DNA of 60,646 nt from Chryseobacterium gleum (GCA_945888595.1 CAMDAO010000004.1:1-60646), one strand, 5' to 3'; positions 44,953 to 54,257 are shown, counted from the stretch's first letter. Numbers and translations are program-made. Notes: a model not told the origin generated them from the sequence alone.

Positions 44953-45855
44953 ATGCAGCACATAATTATCGGATCAAGAGGTAGCGACTTGGCTTTGTGG
45001 CAGGCACACCATGTAAAATCTCAATTAGAAAAATTAGGTTGTACGGTTGAACTAAAGATAATCGTGACGCAAGGTGATGCAATTCAACATTTAAGTTTCG
45101 ATAAATTGGAAGGAAAAGGATTTTTCACGAAAGAAATTGAAGTTGCCTTACTGGAGAAATCAATTGATTTAGCTGTCCATTCTCATAAAGATTTAGAAAC
45201 AAATCCGCCTGCAGGATTAATAATTGCATGTGTTTCAGAACGAGAAGACCCCGCTGATTTATTGTTGATCGCAAAATCAGCCGTAGACAAGAAAAACGAT
45301 TGGACCTTAAAGACAAATGCCATTGTGGGAACATCTTCCGCTAGAAGAAAATCGCAAGTTGTTCGTTTTAGAGAAGATGTTGAAATAAAAGATCTTAGAG
45401 GAAATGTGCCAACTCGTATTCAGAAGTTACGCGACGGAAACTACGACGCCATACTTTTAGCAAAGGCTGGAGTTGATCGTTTGCAAATAGATTTAAGCGA
45501 ATTTGAGGTGGTTGTTTTAAATCCTAAAGCATTTGTACCAGCGCCTGCGCAAGGAGTTTTAGCCTTACAAATTCGCGAAGAAGATACCGCTCTTTTTGAC
45601 TTACTGCAAAAAATGAATCACCCAGATGTCCAAAGACGTATAGCCGTCGAACGGAAAGTTTTAAACTTAATGCAAGGAGGTTGTCAGCTTCCTTTGGGAG
45701 TATATTGCGATGATAATGATATAGTTTACGTTTCTCATTCCGACGATTGGACACAAGGTTCAGCATGGTATGAATATGAAGCAGAAGATTTAGAGGGGTT
45801 GGCAGAATTTATTGTTGAGGATATCACGTCTCCCTTCACAGAAGATGCTGAATAG
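44953..45855 (+). CDS. hemC: Porphobilinogen deaminase (hydroxymethylbilane synthase)
   Basis: The third haem pathway step shown here, 300 residues; it polymerises four porphobilinogen units. It begins IIGSRGSDLALWQAHHVK. The cofactor-attachment cysteine is C244 in QGGCQLPLG. LRGNVPTRIQKLRDG and AVHSHKDLETNPP hold the conserved arginines and the catalytic aspartate region. Full length. Its 3' end overlaps the hemD start by 11 bases, implying coupled translation. Confidence 0.96.
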   Translation: MQHIIIGSRGSDLALWQAHHVKSQLEKLGCTVELKIIVTQGDAIQHLSFDKLEGKGFFTKEIEVALLEKSIDLAVHSHKDLETNPPAGLIIACVSEREDPADLLLIAKSAVDKKNDWTLKTNAIVGTSSARRKSQVVRFREDVEIKDLRGNVPTRIQKLRDGNYDAILLAKAGVDRLQIDLSEFEVVVLNPKAFVPAPAQGVLALQIREEDTALFDLLQKMNHPDVQRRIAVERKVLNLMQGGCQLPLGVYCDDNDIVYVSHSDDWTQGSAWYEYEAEDLEGLAEFIVEDITSPFTEDAE

Positions 45856-46513
45856 AACAATTTTTATATCAAAGAATAAGCAAGAAATAGAACCTTTTCA
45901 GGTCGTTTTTAATCACTTAAATAGTACTGTAATTGCCCATTCATTTTTGCAATTCGAACCCATTCCTTTTCAACTGAAAGATTCGTATGAGGCCATTTTT
46001 TTTGGAAGCCCCAGAGCTGTCGACTTTTTCCTTTCGCAAGAAACGATTCCACAAGGAACTATCATTGGGTGTATTGGCGAAATAACAGCAGAGTTTTTAA
46101 AAAAACATAGAGTTGAAGCAGATTTTATTGGAAAAACTTCTGGTAATGCCTCGCTTATCGCGGAAGAATTTAAAAATTTTATAGGCAATAAAAAAATACT
46201 CTTTCCACAATCTTCGATCTCTAATCGCTCCATTTCATCTGTTTTTAATGCGAGTCAAATTACCGAAGTAAGTGTGTATAAAACAGCTATCCAATCCATG
46301 AAAATACCTGTCTGCGATATATATGTTTTTACAAGTCCTTCAAATGTGGATGGATTTCTAGCAGAAAATAAAATTTCTGTGAATGGGAAAATTATTGCGT
46401 GGGGGAAAACTACTGAAAAACATTTAAAAAGTAAGGAATTAACCGTCCACACTACCTTGTTAAAAGCTACAATGATAGAATTAATTGAAGTGCTTGAAAA
46501 CAGTAAAATATAA
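45845..46513 (+). CDS. hemD: Uroporphyrinogen-III synthase
   Basis: A 222-residue HemD-fold protein that closes hydroxymethylbilane into uroporphyrinogen III. Sequence conservation in this family is low. The support is FFGSPRAVDFFL, IGCIGEITAEFLKKHRVEADF, YVFTSPSNVDGFL and IIAWGKTTEKHLKSK, plus its place right after hemC. I use the ATG at 45845, which precedes RTIFISKNKQEIEPF; an in-frame ATG at 45812 would overlap hemC more. No further hem genes are seen downstream; a convergent gene begins 36 bases later. Confidence 0.88.
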   Translation: MLNRTIFISKNKQEIEPFQVVFNHLNSTVIAHSFLQFEPIPFQLKDSYEAIFFGSPRAVDFFLSQETIPQGTIIGCIGEITAEFLKKHRVEADFIGKTSGNASLIAEEFKNFIGNKKILFPQSSISNRSISSVFNASQITEVSVYKTAIQSMKIPVCDIYVFTSPSNVDGFLAENKISVNGKIIAWGKTTEKHLKSKELTVHTTLLKATMIELIEVLENSKI

Positions 46514-46549
46514 GTCGAACTCCATTTACTACCAGACTTGTAAGTCGTT

Positions 46550-46903
46550 TTACTCCAACATCAATTCAATCATAGGATCCCAAACAATTTGAGAAAAATT
46601 CTGAATCTGATCTTCTTTCACGATTACACCTTCTTGCTCTAATAATTCTTGCATTCTGCTGGGTGGAAAAAAATGCATTTTACCTGTCAGCAAACCGTTT
46701 CTATTCACAACTCTATGAGCAGGAATATCTGTAAAATCGTGCGATTTGTTCATGGCCCAACCAACCATTCTACTTGATCTAGCAGAACCTAGATATCTAG
46801 CAATTGTTCCATAGGAAGTAACTCTTCCAGCCGGTATTAATTTCACCACTTCAAAAACATTCTCAAAGAAATCTTTGTTTTTATCAGGAATGCTTGTAAT
46901 CAT
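46550..46903 (-). CDS. Alkyltransferase-like (ATL) protein lacking the reactive cysteine
   Basis: A 117-residue protein of the MGMT DNA-binding-domain family. It has PAGRVTSYGTIARYLG (helix-turn-helix), the arginine finger in SARSSRMVGWAM (about 40-51), and IPAHRVVNRNGLLTGK. In the reactive motif PCHRV the cysteine is alanine 62 (codon GCT at 46720-46718), so it cannot accept alkyl groups. ATL proteins bind O6-alkylguanine and hand lesions to nucleotide excision repair. Its start lies two bases after the stop of the upstream secreted gene. Active-site loss is certain from sequence; the repair role is inferred from the family. Confidence 0.92.
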   Translation of the reverse strand: MITSIPDKNKDFFENVFEVVKLIPAGRVTSYGTIARYLGSARSSRMVGWAMNKSHDFTDIPAHRVVNRNGLLTGKMHFFPPSRMQELLEQEGVIVKEDQIQNFSQIVWDPMIELMLE

Positions 46904-46905
46904 TT

Positions 46906-48462
46906 TTACAGTCGGATAATTCTTTTCGTCAATAATTTCCCATTTAAATTGATGGAAACGAAATAAAGACCTTTATGGACAGAAATACCTTGTTCATTTT
47001 TACCATCCCAACCTATTTGTACATTCTTTGAAGTCACTTTAGAATTTGAAACTAATTTATTCACAACATTTCCTTGCGCGTCATATATATACATGGATAA
47101 ATTATCCCCAACGATAGCTTCTAGTGAAATAATTGTTTCGTCGATAGAAGGGTTTGGAGAGATCACAACATCTCCTATTTCATCCTTTGTTATTTCTTTT
47201 AATGCAGCTCCCATTAATGCTTGTAAATCATACGTTTCATCGCCTGCCTGATACAACATGTAATGAAAATAAACCAAAAACATTTCATCACTTGTATTTA
47301 AGCCAGGACCAATAGCAATTGGCGGAGAATTTGGGTTATGTGGATTAGAAGCCGTATTGTCATACACTCCAATCCCATTGATTATGGTTCCTGCAGGCGC
47401 TTTAACGATGTTTTTAAAGAAATAGAAATCTTGCCAATGGAAATCCCATTTAGGAATATCTATAAAACGTAAGGTATCTAAAGCAGGCGTGATACCAAAT
47501 GCTTTTATGCTTTTTCCAATCATATGTTGATGAGGAAAGACGCTCAAAATGGACATATTATTACCTAATGCAGGGTAGGAATCAGTAACGGTTGTTAAAA
47601 CGTTAGGGGGTAAATTGAATGCCCAATTTTCTATAATTCGACCGGCAAATACTTCCCGAATTCCTGTTTCGCCAATCGGATAGAAATGAAAAATCACTTT
47701 CGTGCTATCAAACTCGCCGTATGTTCCATTCGGATAATGCATGTTAAAATAGATATTAGAACCTGCGGGCAGAGACATCCCCAATTTAAGTGGTGAAGTG
47801 GTCGGCAAAGTCATCGGTGAGGCGCCAGGTGTGTATCCTGCAATTAAAACGGTAGTCAAATTAGATGGACTTGAACAATTACCTCCAATACTATCCGTTA
47901 CTTCCGTCCCCGCTGGATCTACGTAAATAAGGGCATGATGCACAATTTGTCTATTTCCAGGAATAATTTCTATTGATTTTATTTTTCTATCTACCAACAA
48001 ACCACTAGGAACCGAAAAACAAGCGTAATCATCTGATAATGCGGAAGCCTTACTCATATAGGTAGGAATTCGAACTTCTAAATCTCCTGCACCCAATAGC
48101 GCGCCAACAGAAAAAATTGGTATGGGTGGTGTAGAAGATGCATCTCCTTCAGGCGCTCCTAGACCAATCCATGTTAAAATTGTCGCTTTTTCTGAGGCTG
48201 TCAAAGAACGATCATGTTGATATGTTTGATACGTTTTACTAGGAGGCCAGGGAGGCATCTCATCATCTGTGACATACGATTGAATGGCTGCCGCAAGCGG
48301 GCTCACCTCTACAAAGGTCGTTAAAGGAGTAGTTGAAATACCTGCAGGATTGTGACATTTTGCACACTTATTGTAAAAGATGCTTGCTACCTCTCCGCTC
48401 CACGTTTGCGAATGAACTATAAACCCAAGAAAGAAAAATGTAAATAATAGGAATGTTTTCAT
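46906..48462 (-). CDS. Secreted c-type haem/copper type II monooxygenase-like protein with T9SS tail
   Basis: A 518-residue exported protein. A signal peptide (MKTFLLFTFFFLGFIVHSQ) is followed by a haem-binding CAKCH (C33, C36, H37) in a short cytochrome-like domain with EMPPWPP as the possible axial region. The centre (about 120-410) resembles the copper type II ascorbate-dependent monooxygenase fold: IIPGNRQIVHHALIYVD, FPHQHMIGKSIKAFG and DEMFLVYFHY supply the usual His/Met ligands. The C-terminus (about 430-518) is a type A T9SS sorting domain (ISPNPSIDETIISL ... GLYFVSINLNGKLLTKRI). Secretion by T9SS is inferred. The substrate is unknown. Confidence 0.85.
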   Translation of the reverse strand: MKTFLLFTFFFLGFIVHSQTWSGEVASIFYNKCAKCHNPAGISTTPLTTFVEVSPLAAAIQSYVTDDEMPPWPPSKTYQTYQHDRSLTASEKATILTWIGLGAPEGDASSTPPIPIFSVGALLGAGDLEVRIPTYMSKASALSDDYACFSVPSGLLVDRKIKSIEIIPGNRQIVHHALIYVDPAGTEVTDSIGGNCSSPSNLTTVLIAGYTPGASPMTLPTTSPLKLGMSLPAGSNIYFNMHYPNGTYGEFDSTKVIFHFYPIGETGIREVFAGRIIENWAFNLPPNVLTTVTDSYPALGNNMSILSVFPHQHMIGKSIKAFGITPALDTLRFIDIPKWDFHWQDFYFFKNIVKAPAGTIINGIGVYDNTASNPHNPNSPPIAIGPGLNTSDEMFLVYFHYMLYQAGDETYDLQALMGAALKEITKDEIGDVVISPNPSIDETIISLEAIVGDNLSMYIYDAQGNVVNKLVSNSKVTSKNVQIGWDGKNEQGISVHKGLYFVSINLNGKLLTKRIIRL

Positions 48463-48690
48463 AGATAATTTATTTTTTAATGGTAAAATGAAAAACTAGC
48501 TTTAGCTCTTCCTTAAAGTTTAACTGCATTACTTCCTCGCAAGCGACTTTATAATCATGACTATTTAAATCTATAAAGTAATCAATGAAATACGTTTTCT
48601 TTATCGCAAATTAAGAATAAAGTTTTAAATATGAACATATAAGGTTAAAAATTATTACTTTACCTTTTATACGTCATGTAAAAAAAAGAA

Positions 48691-48981
48691 TTATTTATCT
48701 AAAACTTTTGGAATACGGAAATAATCAGAATCTTTTTTAGGCGCATTTTTCAATGCTTCCGATTGAGTAAGTGTTACCTTCGCAACATCTTCACGCAATA
48801 CATTTACAGATTCATTCATGAAAATTAATGGTTCCACATTTTCGGTGGGAAGATCTGAAAGCTTATCCATAAATGAAATGATTTTTTCTAGATCCTGCTT
48901 AATAGCAATTTTTTTATCTCCCTCAAATTTTAATCTAGCAAGGTGAGCAATATGATCTACTATTTCAGCTGTAATTTTCAT
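48691..48981 (-). CDS. gatC: Asp-tRNA(Asn)/Glu-tRNA(Gln) amidotransferase subunit C
   Basis: The small subunit of the GatCAB transamidosome, 96 residues. It begins MKITAEIVDHIAHLARLKFEG, the family signature, continues with LEKIISFMDKLSDLPTENVEPL, and ends FRIPKVLDK. It wraps around GatA and GatB to stabilise them. gatA and gatB are not in this window, as is common in Bacteroidota. It has its own -7 box. Confidence 0.93.
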   Translation of the reverse strand: MKITAEIVDHIAHLARLKFEGDKKIAIKQDLEKIISFMDKLSDLPTENVEPLIFMNESVNVLREDVAKVTLTQSEALKNAPKKDSDYFRIPKVLDK

Positions 48982-49000
48982 TCTGTCAGTTTTTACTTGG

Positions 49001-49008
49001 CAAAGATA
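49001..49008 (-). promoter_or_regulatory. -7 box (TATCTTTG) for gatC
   Basis: CAAAGATA on the plus strand is TATCTTTG on the minus strand, 19 bases before the gatC ATG. The -33 element is not obvious. Confidence 0.5.
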
Positions 49009-49054
49009 AGAAAGACTATAGATTTTTTGACATCAGACCCTAGACATTTTACTG

Positions 49055-49840
49055 TTATTTTCTACATTTGTAATCAATTCTTTTGTCTTCGAGTCTTTTA
49101 TCTTGTAAAAGTGGTTCATTAATTATATCGAAACATTTCTTCATTAATTCTTCTTCCGTTAAAGTAGCAATCAATTCTGGACTTACATAATCGTGAACAA
49201 ATACGCTCATAATTCCGGGCCGGGCTCCTCCAAAATAATTACTTGGGTCAGAAAATAATTTGTAACTATTCGTAAATGTTAGTGGTATGATGGGAATACT
49301 TAAGTTTTTCGCCAATTTAAAAGCGCCATCTTTAAAAGGAGCCATATGTGGTACATTATCATCCGGAATTCCCCCTTCTGGAAAAATCATTAAAGACCAT
49401 CCTTTTTTCACCATTTGTTTCGCTTCCAAAAATGATTTTGCAGCTTTCATTTTGTTATCTCTAAAAACCGGAATGTGAAGCAGTTTAAAATAAGATCCTA
49501 AAATAGGGTATTTTAACAATTCACTTTTTCCTAAAAAAACAAACGGTGAGCGGGGTAAAATGGAGTGCATTAAAAAAATATCCAAATAGGAAGAGTGATT
49601 AGAAATAATAATAAAAGGACCTTTTGGTAAAGGAGATGTTTTCACTTTTTTAACAAAATACAATGAAAACAAACGAATACTCCAACTCCAGATGCAAAAA
49701 AAAGTGTGCGAATACTTTTTCCATACTTCTTTCATCAAGAGAACGCGGATAAAAGGATAGAGCAATAATCCAAAGATTATAAAAACGATTACCACGTAAA
49801 CCTTCCAAAGGTTAGAAAAAATTGATAAAAAACACTTCAC
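49055..49840 (-). CDS. 1-acyl-sn-glycerol-3-phosphate acyltransferase (PlsC-like)
   Basis: A membrane-associated acyltransferase of 261 residues that should convert lysophosphatidic acid to phosphatidic acid. An N-terminal helix (about 12-34) is followed by the catalytic NHSSYLDIFL (H82, D87), FLGKSELLKYPILG, FRDNKMKAAKSF and the acceptor-binding FPEGGIPD, all in the usual order. The start is a GTG at 49840. A -7 box almost abuts it, and an in-frame stop lies two codons upstream. It is divergent from trpS. Confidence 0.88.
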   Translation of the reverse strand: MKCFLSIFSNLWKVYVVIVFIIFGLLLYPFIRVLLMKEVWKKYSHTFFCIWSWSIRLFSLYFVKKVKTSPLPKGPFIIISNHSSYLDIFLMHSILPRSPFVFLGKSELLKYPILGSYFKLLHIPVFRDNKMKAAKSFLEAKQMVKKGWSLMIFPEGGIPDDNVPHMAPFKDGAFKLAKNLSIPIIPLTFTNSYKLFSDPSNYFGGARPGIMSVFVHDYVSPELIATLTEEELMKKCFDIINEPLLQDKRLEDKRIDYKCRK

Positions 49841-49844
49841 TAAT

Positions 49845-49852
49845 CAAAAATA
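49845..49852 (-). promoter_or_regulatory. -7 box (TATTTTTG) abutting the plsC-like start
   Basis: CAAAAATA on the plus strand is TATTTTTG on the minus strand. Only four bases lie between it and the GTG start at 49840, so the message would be leaderless. No clear -33 element. Confidence 0.38.
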
Positions 49853-49965
49853 CAAAAACAAAATCGAAATTTCTTATTAAAATTTGCACAAAAGGGACTT
49901 CTTGTTGAATCATTAAATAAATCAATTAAAAATAATTACTTTCGTAATCAAAATTCTTTATATCA

Positions 49966-50937
49966 ATGGCACGTATTCTTACAGGAGTTCAAAGTACAGG
50001 AACACCACATTTAGGAAATTTACTAGGCGCAATTATTCCAGCTGTAGAACTGGCTAATAATCCTAAAAATGAGGCCTTTATTTTTATAGCTGATTTACAT
50101 TCCTTGACTCAAATTAAAGACCGTGAAACAATGATGGCGAACACCTATTCAACGGCTGCAACTTGGTTAGCATGCGGAATAGATCCTTCAAGGACCGTTT
50201 TTTATCGTCAAAGTGATATTCCAGAAGTCACAGAATTAATGTGGTATTTATTGAGCTTTTACCCCTATCAAAGATTAACATTGGCTCATGGATTTAAGGA
50301 TAAAGGAGACCGACTAGATGACGTCAATGCGGGTTTATTTACCTACCCAATGCTTATGGCTGCTGATATTTTATTGTATGATGCTGAAATAGTTCCGGTA
50401 GGAAAAGACCAACTCCAACATTTAGAAATGACGAGAGATATCGCTTCTAGGTTTAATAATAAAATGGGAGAAACTTTTGTTCTTCCTCAAGATAAAATTC
50501 AATCTGACACTCAACTTGTACCAGGCACTGATGGACAAAAAATGAGTAAATCGCGAAATAATTTTATAACCATTTTTTTGCCGGAAAAGGAATTAAAAAA
50601 ACAAGTAATGTCCATCGTTTCTGACAGTAAATCACTCGAGGATACCAAGGATCCTGAAAGTTGTGTCATATTTGGCTTGTATAACTTAATTGCTTCTCCT
50701 ATTGAAATTGACACAATGCGAACCCATTATTTAAAAGGCGGTTATGGATACGGGCATGCAAAAATAGAACTGTATGAATTAATTATCAGAAAATTTGAAA
50801 AAGAACGTGCTATATACTTTGAATTAATGGCAAATCCTTCCAAAATTGATGAAGTATTGGCTATTGGTGCTGAAAAAGCAAGAAAAGTGGCAAAAAATGT
50901 ATTAGCTCGCGTTCGCTCAAAAGTAGGTTATCTATAA
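49966..50937 (+). CDS. trpS: Tryptophanyl-tRNA synthetase
   Basis: A class I synthetase of 323 residues that charges tRNA-Trp. The HIGH-type motif is TPHLGN (14-18, H15) within TGVQSTGTPHLGNLLGA. KMSKS is at 192-196 in DGQKMSKSRNNF. PVGKDQLQHLEMTRDIA is the tryptophan-binding segment. Full length. A variant -7 box (TACTTTCG) may lie about 25 bases upstream but does not match the consensus. Confidence 0.97.
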   Translation: MARILTGVQSTGTPHLGNLLGAIIPAVELANNPKNEAFIFIADLHSLTQIKDRETMMANTYSTAATWLACGIDPSRTVFYRQSDIPEVTELMWYLLSFYPYQRLTLAHGFKDKGDRLDDVNAGLFTYPMLMAADILLYDAEIVPVGKDQLQHLEMTRDIASRFNNKMGETFVLPQDKIQSDTQLVPGTDGQKMSKSRNNFITIFLPEKELKKQVMSIVSDSKSLEDTKDPESCVIFGLYNLIASPIEIDTMRTHYLKGGYGYGHAKIELYELIIRKFEKERAIYFELMANPSKIDEVLAIGAEKARKVAKNVLARVRSKVGYL

Positions 50938-51033
50938 TCATAGTGAAGAAGTAATTATGGTCTGTTGGTCACCTTTATTACTATTTATTAACCATTTGAT
51001 GGAGAAAGATAGATATCCCCTTATTTTTTTTGT

Positions 51034-51041
51034 TATATTTG
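51034..51041 (+). promoter_or_regulatory. -7 box (TATATTTG) for the solute-binding protein
   Basis: TATATTTG lies 20 bases before the ATG at 51062, the spacing common to this window. The -33 element is weak. Confidence 0.48.
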
Positions 51042-51061
51042 TTTAACTAAATTTTGCTCTC

Positions 51062-52777
51062 ATGAGAAATTCAATTATATATTTATTTATTCTTTTTTCA
51101 TTTATCATTTCTTCTTGTGGCGGAGGAGCAGATGAAACAAAAAATTTAACCGCAATTGGTGGAAAAATTTATGGGGGAGAATTTAGCTTTATGTCTCCTG
51201 AAAAAATAGAATCATTATTTCCCGTTTCTGTATCAGATGTATATTCTCACCGAATCATTTCACAAGTTTTTGAATCGCTGCTCAAGATAGATGTTAACAC
51301 GTTGAAAGTTGTGCCAAACGTTGCTGAATCTTTTACCGTTAGTGAAGACGCAAGAATCTTCACTTTTAAAATTAGAAAAGGGGTGATGTTTCATGATGAC
51401 GCTTGTTTTGGAGGGCCAGGTAGAGAAGTAACTGCCGAAGACGTAAAGTTTTCATTGGATATGGCATGCTCAGGTCTCGAATTAAATACTATTAGTTATT
51501 TGCTCGTAAATAAAATTAAAGGAGCAAAGGAATTTAATTTAAATTCTAAAAAGAATTTACCGAAAGCAGGCGTTTCAGGTATAAAAGTTCTAAATCCCTC
51601 TACAGTTGAAATTCAACTATTGGAACCTTTTATTGGATTTGATAAATTAATTACGCACAATAGTTTAGGTATTTTTTCCAGAGAGGCCTATGAAAAATAT
51701 GGCTCAGAGATAAAAAAACACCCAATAGGAACTGGCGCCTTTATGCTTGAAACATTTGATAATGAACAAATTATTTTAAAAAGAAATCCTAACTATTGGA
51801 GAAAAGATGATTTTGGTAATAAATTGCCCTTTTTAGATAAAGTAATATTGACCTATACAAAAAACAAAAAAAGTGAATTATTAGCATTCAGAAATAGAAA
51901 AATTGATTTGGTGCTTGAAATTCCGGTTGAGGAAATTGAAAATGTATTTGGATCATTAGAAGATGCTCAAAACGGGAAGAATATTAAACATAAAGTAGAA
52001 ACAGAATCTAGTCTTCATATGGTTTATATGGGTTTTGCTTGCGAAAGTAAAGAGTTCAAAGATGAAAGAATAAGAAAAGCATTTAATCTCGCTATCAATA
52101 GGCAAAGAATTGTAGATAATGTTTTACAGGGAGAAGGATATCCAGCGGTGAATGGCTTCGTTCCAAATATGGGGACATATCCGAATAGCAAAATTAAAGG
52201 TTTTCAATATGATCCAGAATTAGCAAAGCGATTAATGGCAGATGCTGGTTATAAAAACGGGGTGAAATTTCCTGCCTTGGAGGTTTATGTAAATACGAAA
52301 GATGGGTCTAGTGCGCACAAAATGTATAAAGCAATAATATCGAACATAAACTCAGTTTTAAATATCCATCTAAAAGTAAAATTATGCACTATCAAAGAGA
52401 AAAATGCTCAAATAATGTCTGGTAAAGCAAAACTATGGAAAGGAGGTTGGGTTGCAGATTATCCTGATCCTGAAAATTTCTTGTGTTTATTTTACAGTCC
52501 AAACATTGATGAAAAAGGGGGAGCTATTAATGCTTTCAAATTTAGAAATCCTGAATTTGACACCTATTTTCAAAAAGCCTTGAAGGAATTAAATAATGAT
52601 AAAAGAAACGAATATCTAGTAAAATGTGACCAATTGGTAATTGAACATGCTGCAACCATGCCTTTATTAACGGATGATTTAATAATAATGGTAAATGTAA
52701 GAGTAAGAGATTTTAAGACTAATAATTTACAAGCGATGGATTTCGCAAAGCTCTATATAAAAGAGCAAAGACAGTAA
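51062..52777 (+). CDS. ABC transporter substrate-binding lipoprotein, SBP family 5
   Basis: A 571-residue lipoprotein. The signal peptide ends in a clear lipobox (FIISSC, cysteine about 19) followed by GGGADE. The family 5 (oligopeptide/nickel-type) signature appears in RIISQVFESLLKIDVNTLKVVPNVAESFTVSEDARIFTFKIRKGVMFHDD, then PIGTGAFMLETFDNEQIILKRNPNYW and IRKAFNLAINRQRIVDNVLQGEGYPA. Typical members bind oligopeptides. There are no permease or ATPase genes beside it: trpS is upstream and the convergent odhB gene downstream. The partner transporter must be elsewhere, if one exists. Confidence 0.92.
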   Translation: MRNSIIYLFILFSFIISSCGGGADETKNLTAIGGKIYGGEFSFMSPEKIESLFPVSVSDVYSHRIISQVFESLLKIDVNTLKVVPNVAESFTVSEDARIFTFKIRKGVMFHDDACFGGPGREVTAEDVKFSLDMACSGLELNTISYLLVNKIKGAKEFNLNSKKNLPKAGVSGIKVLNPSTVEIQLLEPFIGFDKLITHNSLGIFSREAYEKYGSEIKKHPIGTGAFMLETFDNEQIILKRNPNYWRKDDFGNKLPFLDKVILTYTKNKKSELLAFRNRKIDLVLEIPVEEIENVFGSLEDAQNGKNIKHKVETESSLHMVYMGFACESKEFKDERIRKAFNLAINRQRIVDNVLQGEGYPAVNGFVPNMGTYPNSKIKGFQYDPELAKRLMADAGYKNGVKFPALEVYVNTKDGSSAHKMYKAIISNINSVLNIHLKVKLCTIKEKNAQIMSGKAKLWKGGWVADYPDPENFLCLFYSPNIDEKGGAINAFKFRNPEFDTYFQKALKELNNDKRNEYLVKCDQLVIEHAATMPLLTDDLIIMVNVRVRDFKTNNLQAMDFAKLYIKEQRQ

Positions 52778-52844
52778 TACACAACTCTCTTTAGTTTTCT
52801 TCGAATTAATTTCCTTGAATTAAAATATTTCAGCAATTAAAACC

Positions 52845-52872
52845 ACGTTAAGTTGTATAAATGCCTTAACGT
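52845..52872. terminator. Probable bidirectional terminator
   Basis: ACGTTAAG (52845-52852) and CTTAACGT (52865-52872) form a perfect 8-bp stem with a 12-base loop. T-rich tracts follow on the plus strand (CTCTTTCTTTT) and on the minus strand (GGTTTTAATT). It lies between the convergent solute-binding and odhB genes. Confidence 0.6.
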
Positions 52873-52918
52873 CTCTTTCTTTTGAAGGTAAGATTCAATG
52901 TGACCTTTGAAAAATGAA

Positions 52919-54184
52919 TTACAATCCCAATAAAACAGCGTAAGGATCTTTGCTTCCGAACAGCATTCTCTCTGGATTTTCTAACATTTCTTTTACTTTC
53001 ACAAGGAAACTTACAGATTCCTTTCCATCGATGATTCTGTGATCGTACGAAAGTGCTAAATACATAATCGGTCGAATCTCCACTTTTCCATTAATTGCTA
53101 CTGGCCGCTCAACTATGTTGTGCATTCCTAAAATGGCAGATTGTGGCGGATTGATAATTGGTGTAGATAACATCGAACCAAAAACACCTCCATTGGTGAT
53201 AGTGAACGTTCCTCCCGTCATTTCATCCGGCGTGATTTTTCCATCTCTCGCTTTGATAGCCAATCGTTTGATTTCTCTTTCGATTTCCGCCAAACTCATC
53301 TGCTCAGCATTTCGAACAACAGGAACCATTAATCCTTTTGGTGAAGACACTGCAACACCAATATCAGCATAATCGTGAAAAATAACCTCGTTTCCGTCAA
53401 TCATTCCGTTCACAGCTGGGTATAAATTCAATGCTTCTGTTACTGCTTTTGTAAAGAATGACATGAAACCCAAATTAACATCATGATGTTTCGCGAAAGC
53501 ATCTTTGTATTTTGCCCGTAAATCCATGATTGGTTTCATATCTACTTCATTGAAAGTAGTTAACATCGCTGTCGTATTTTTTACAGCTACTAATCTCTCA
53601 GCAATTTTACGACGCATCATGGACATTTTCTCACGTTTTTGTTCACGTGATCCGCCCCAACCTTGCGCTGCATCTGTAGAAAATCCTGCGGCCATTGCTG
53701 CTACAACATCTTGTTTAGTTATGCGTCCATCTCTTCCTGATGCAGTTACTTTTGATGTATTAATTCCATTTTCAGCAATGATTTTAGCTGCTGCCACAGA
53801 TGGAGTTCCACTTGCATAAGAAGCGGATTTTTCGTTCACTGGATTTGGACTTGGAACCACGACTGCCGCTACTGGAGCAACTGCTTGTTCAGTTTTTACA
53901 TCCGCTACCTTTTCAGTTTTAGGGGCACTTCCCGCAGGACGAGCTGCAGAGGTGTCAATTAAACAAACTACAGCTCCCACTTTTACAGCATCCCCTTCTG
54001 CCGCTTTTAAAGTGATAATACCACTTTCTTCTGCAGGTAATTCCAAGGTAGCTTTGTCAGAATCTACTTCTGCAATCGCTTGATCTTTTTCTACGTAATC
54101 ACCATCAGCTACTAACCATTGAGCAATTTCAACTTCTGAAATTGATTCACCTGGACTCGGAACTTTCATTTCTAATACTGACAT
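52919..54184 (-). CDS. odhB: Dihydrolipoyllysine succinyltransferase (2-oxoglutarate dehydrogenase E2)
   Basis: The core E2 of the 2-oxoglutarate dehydrogenase complex, 421 residues. It has a lipoyl domain with attachment lysine K44 ([12 protein letters not shown]), an alanine/proline-rich linker, a peripheral subunit-binding domain (about 125-160), and a catalytic domain with H382 and D386 in [12 protein letters not shown]. The frame runs up to 54253, but the extra 23 residues come from a tandem heptamer in the spacer. I use the ATG at 54184, before [13 protein letters not shown]. It follows odhA on the same strand, so E1 and E2 are made together. Confidence 0.95.
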   Translation of the reverse strand: MSVLEMKVPSPGESISEVEIAQWLVADGDYVEKDQAIAEVDSDKATLELPAEESGIITLKAAEGDAVKVGAVVCLIDTSAARPAGSAPKTEKVADVKTEQAVAPVAAVVVPSPNPVNEKSASYASGTPSVAAAKIIAENGINTSKVTASGRDGRITKQDVVAAMAAGFSTDAAQGWGGSREQKREKMSMMRRKIAERLVAVKNTTAMLTTFNEVDMKPIMDLRAKYKDAFAKHHDVNLGFMSFFTKAVTEALNLYPAVNGMIDGNEVIFHDYADIGVAVSSPKGLMVPVVRNAEQMSLAEIEREIKRLAIKARDGKITPDEMTGGTFTITNGGVFGSMLSTPIINPPQSAILGMHNIVERPVAINGKVEIRPIMYLALSYDHRIIDGKESVSFLVKVKEMLENPERMLFGSKDPYAVLLGL

Positions 54185-54228
54185 ATTGAATATATTTTTA
54201 AACTCTATAATTTCTAAATTCTTATTGA

Positions 54229-54257
54229 CAATTTGCAATCTGCAATCTGCCAATTTG
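54229..54257. repeat. Short direct-repeat element between odhA and odhB
   Basis: CAATTTG occurs at 54229-54235 and 54251-54257, flanking two tandem GCAATCT copies (54235-54248). Read in frame on the minus strand it creates a spurious N-terminal extension of odhB. Confidence 0.6.
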
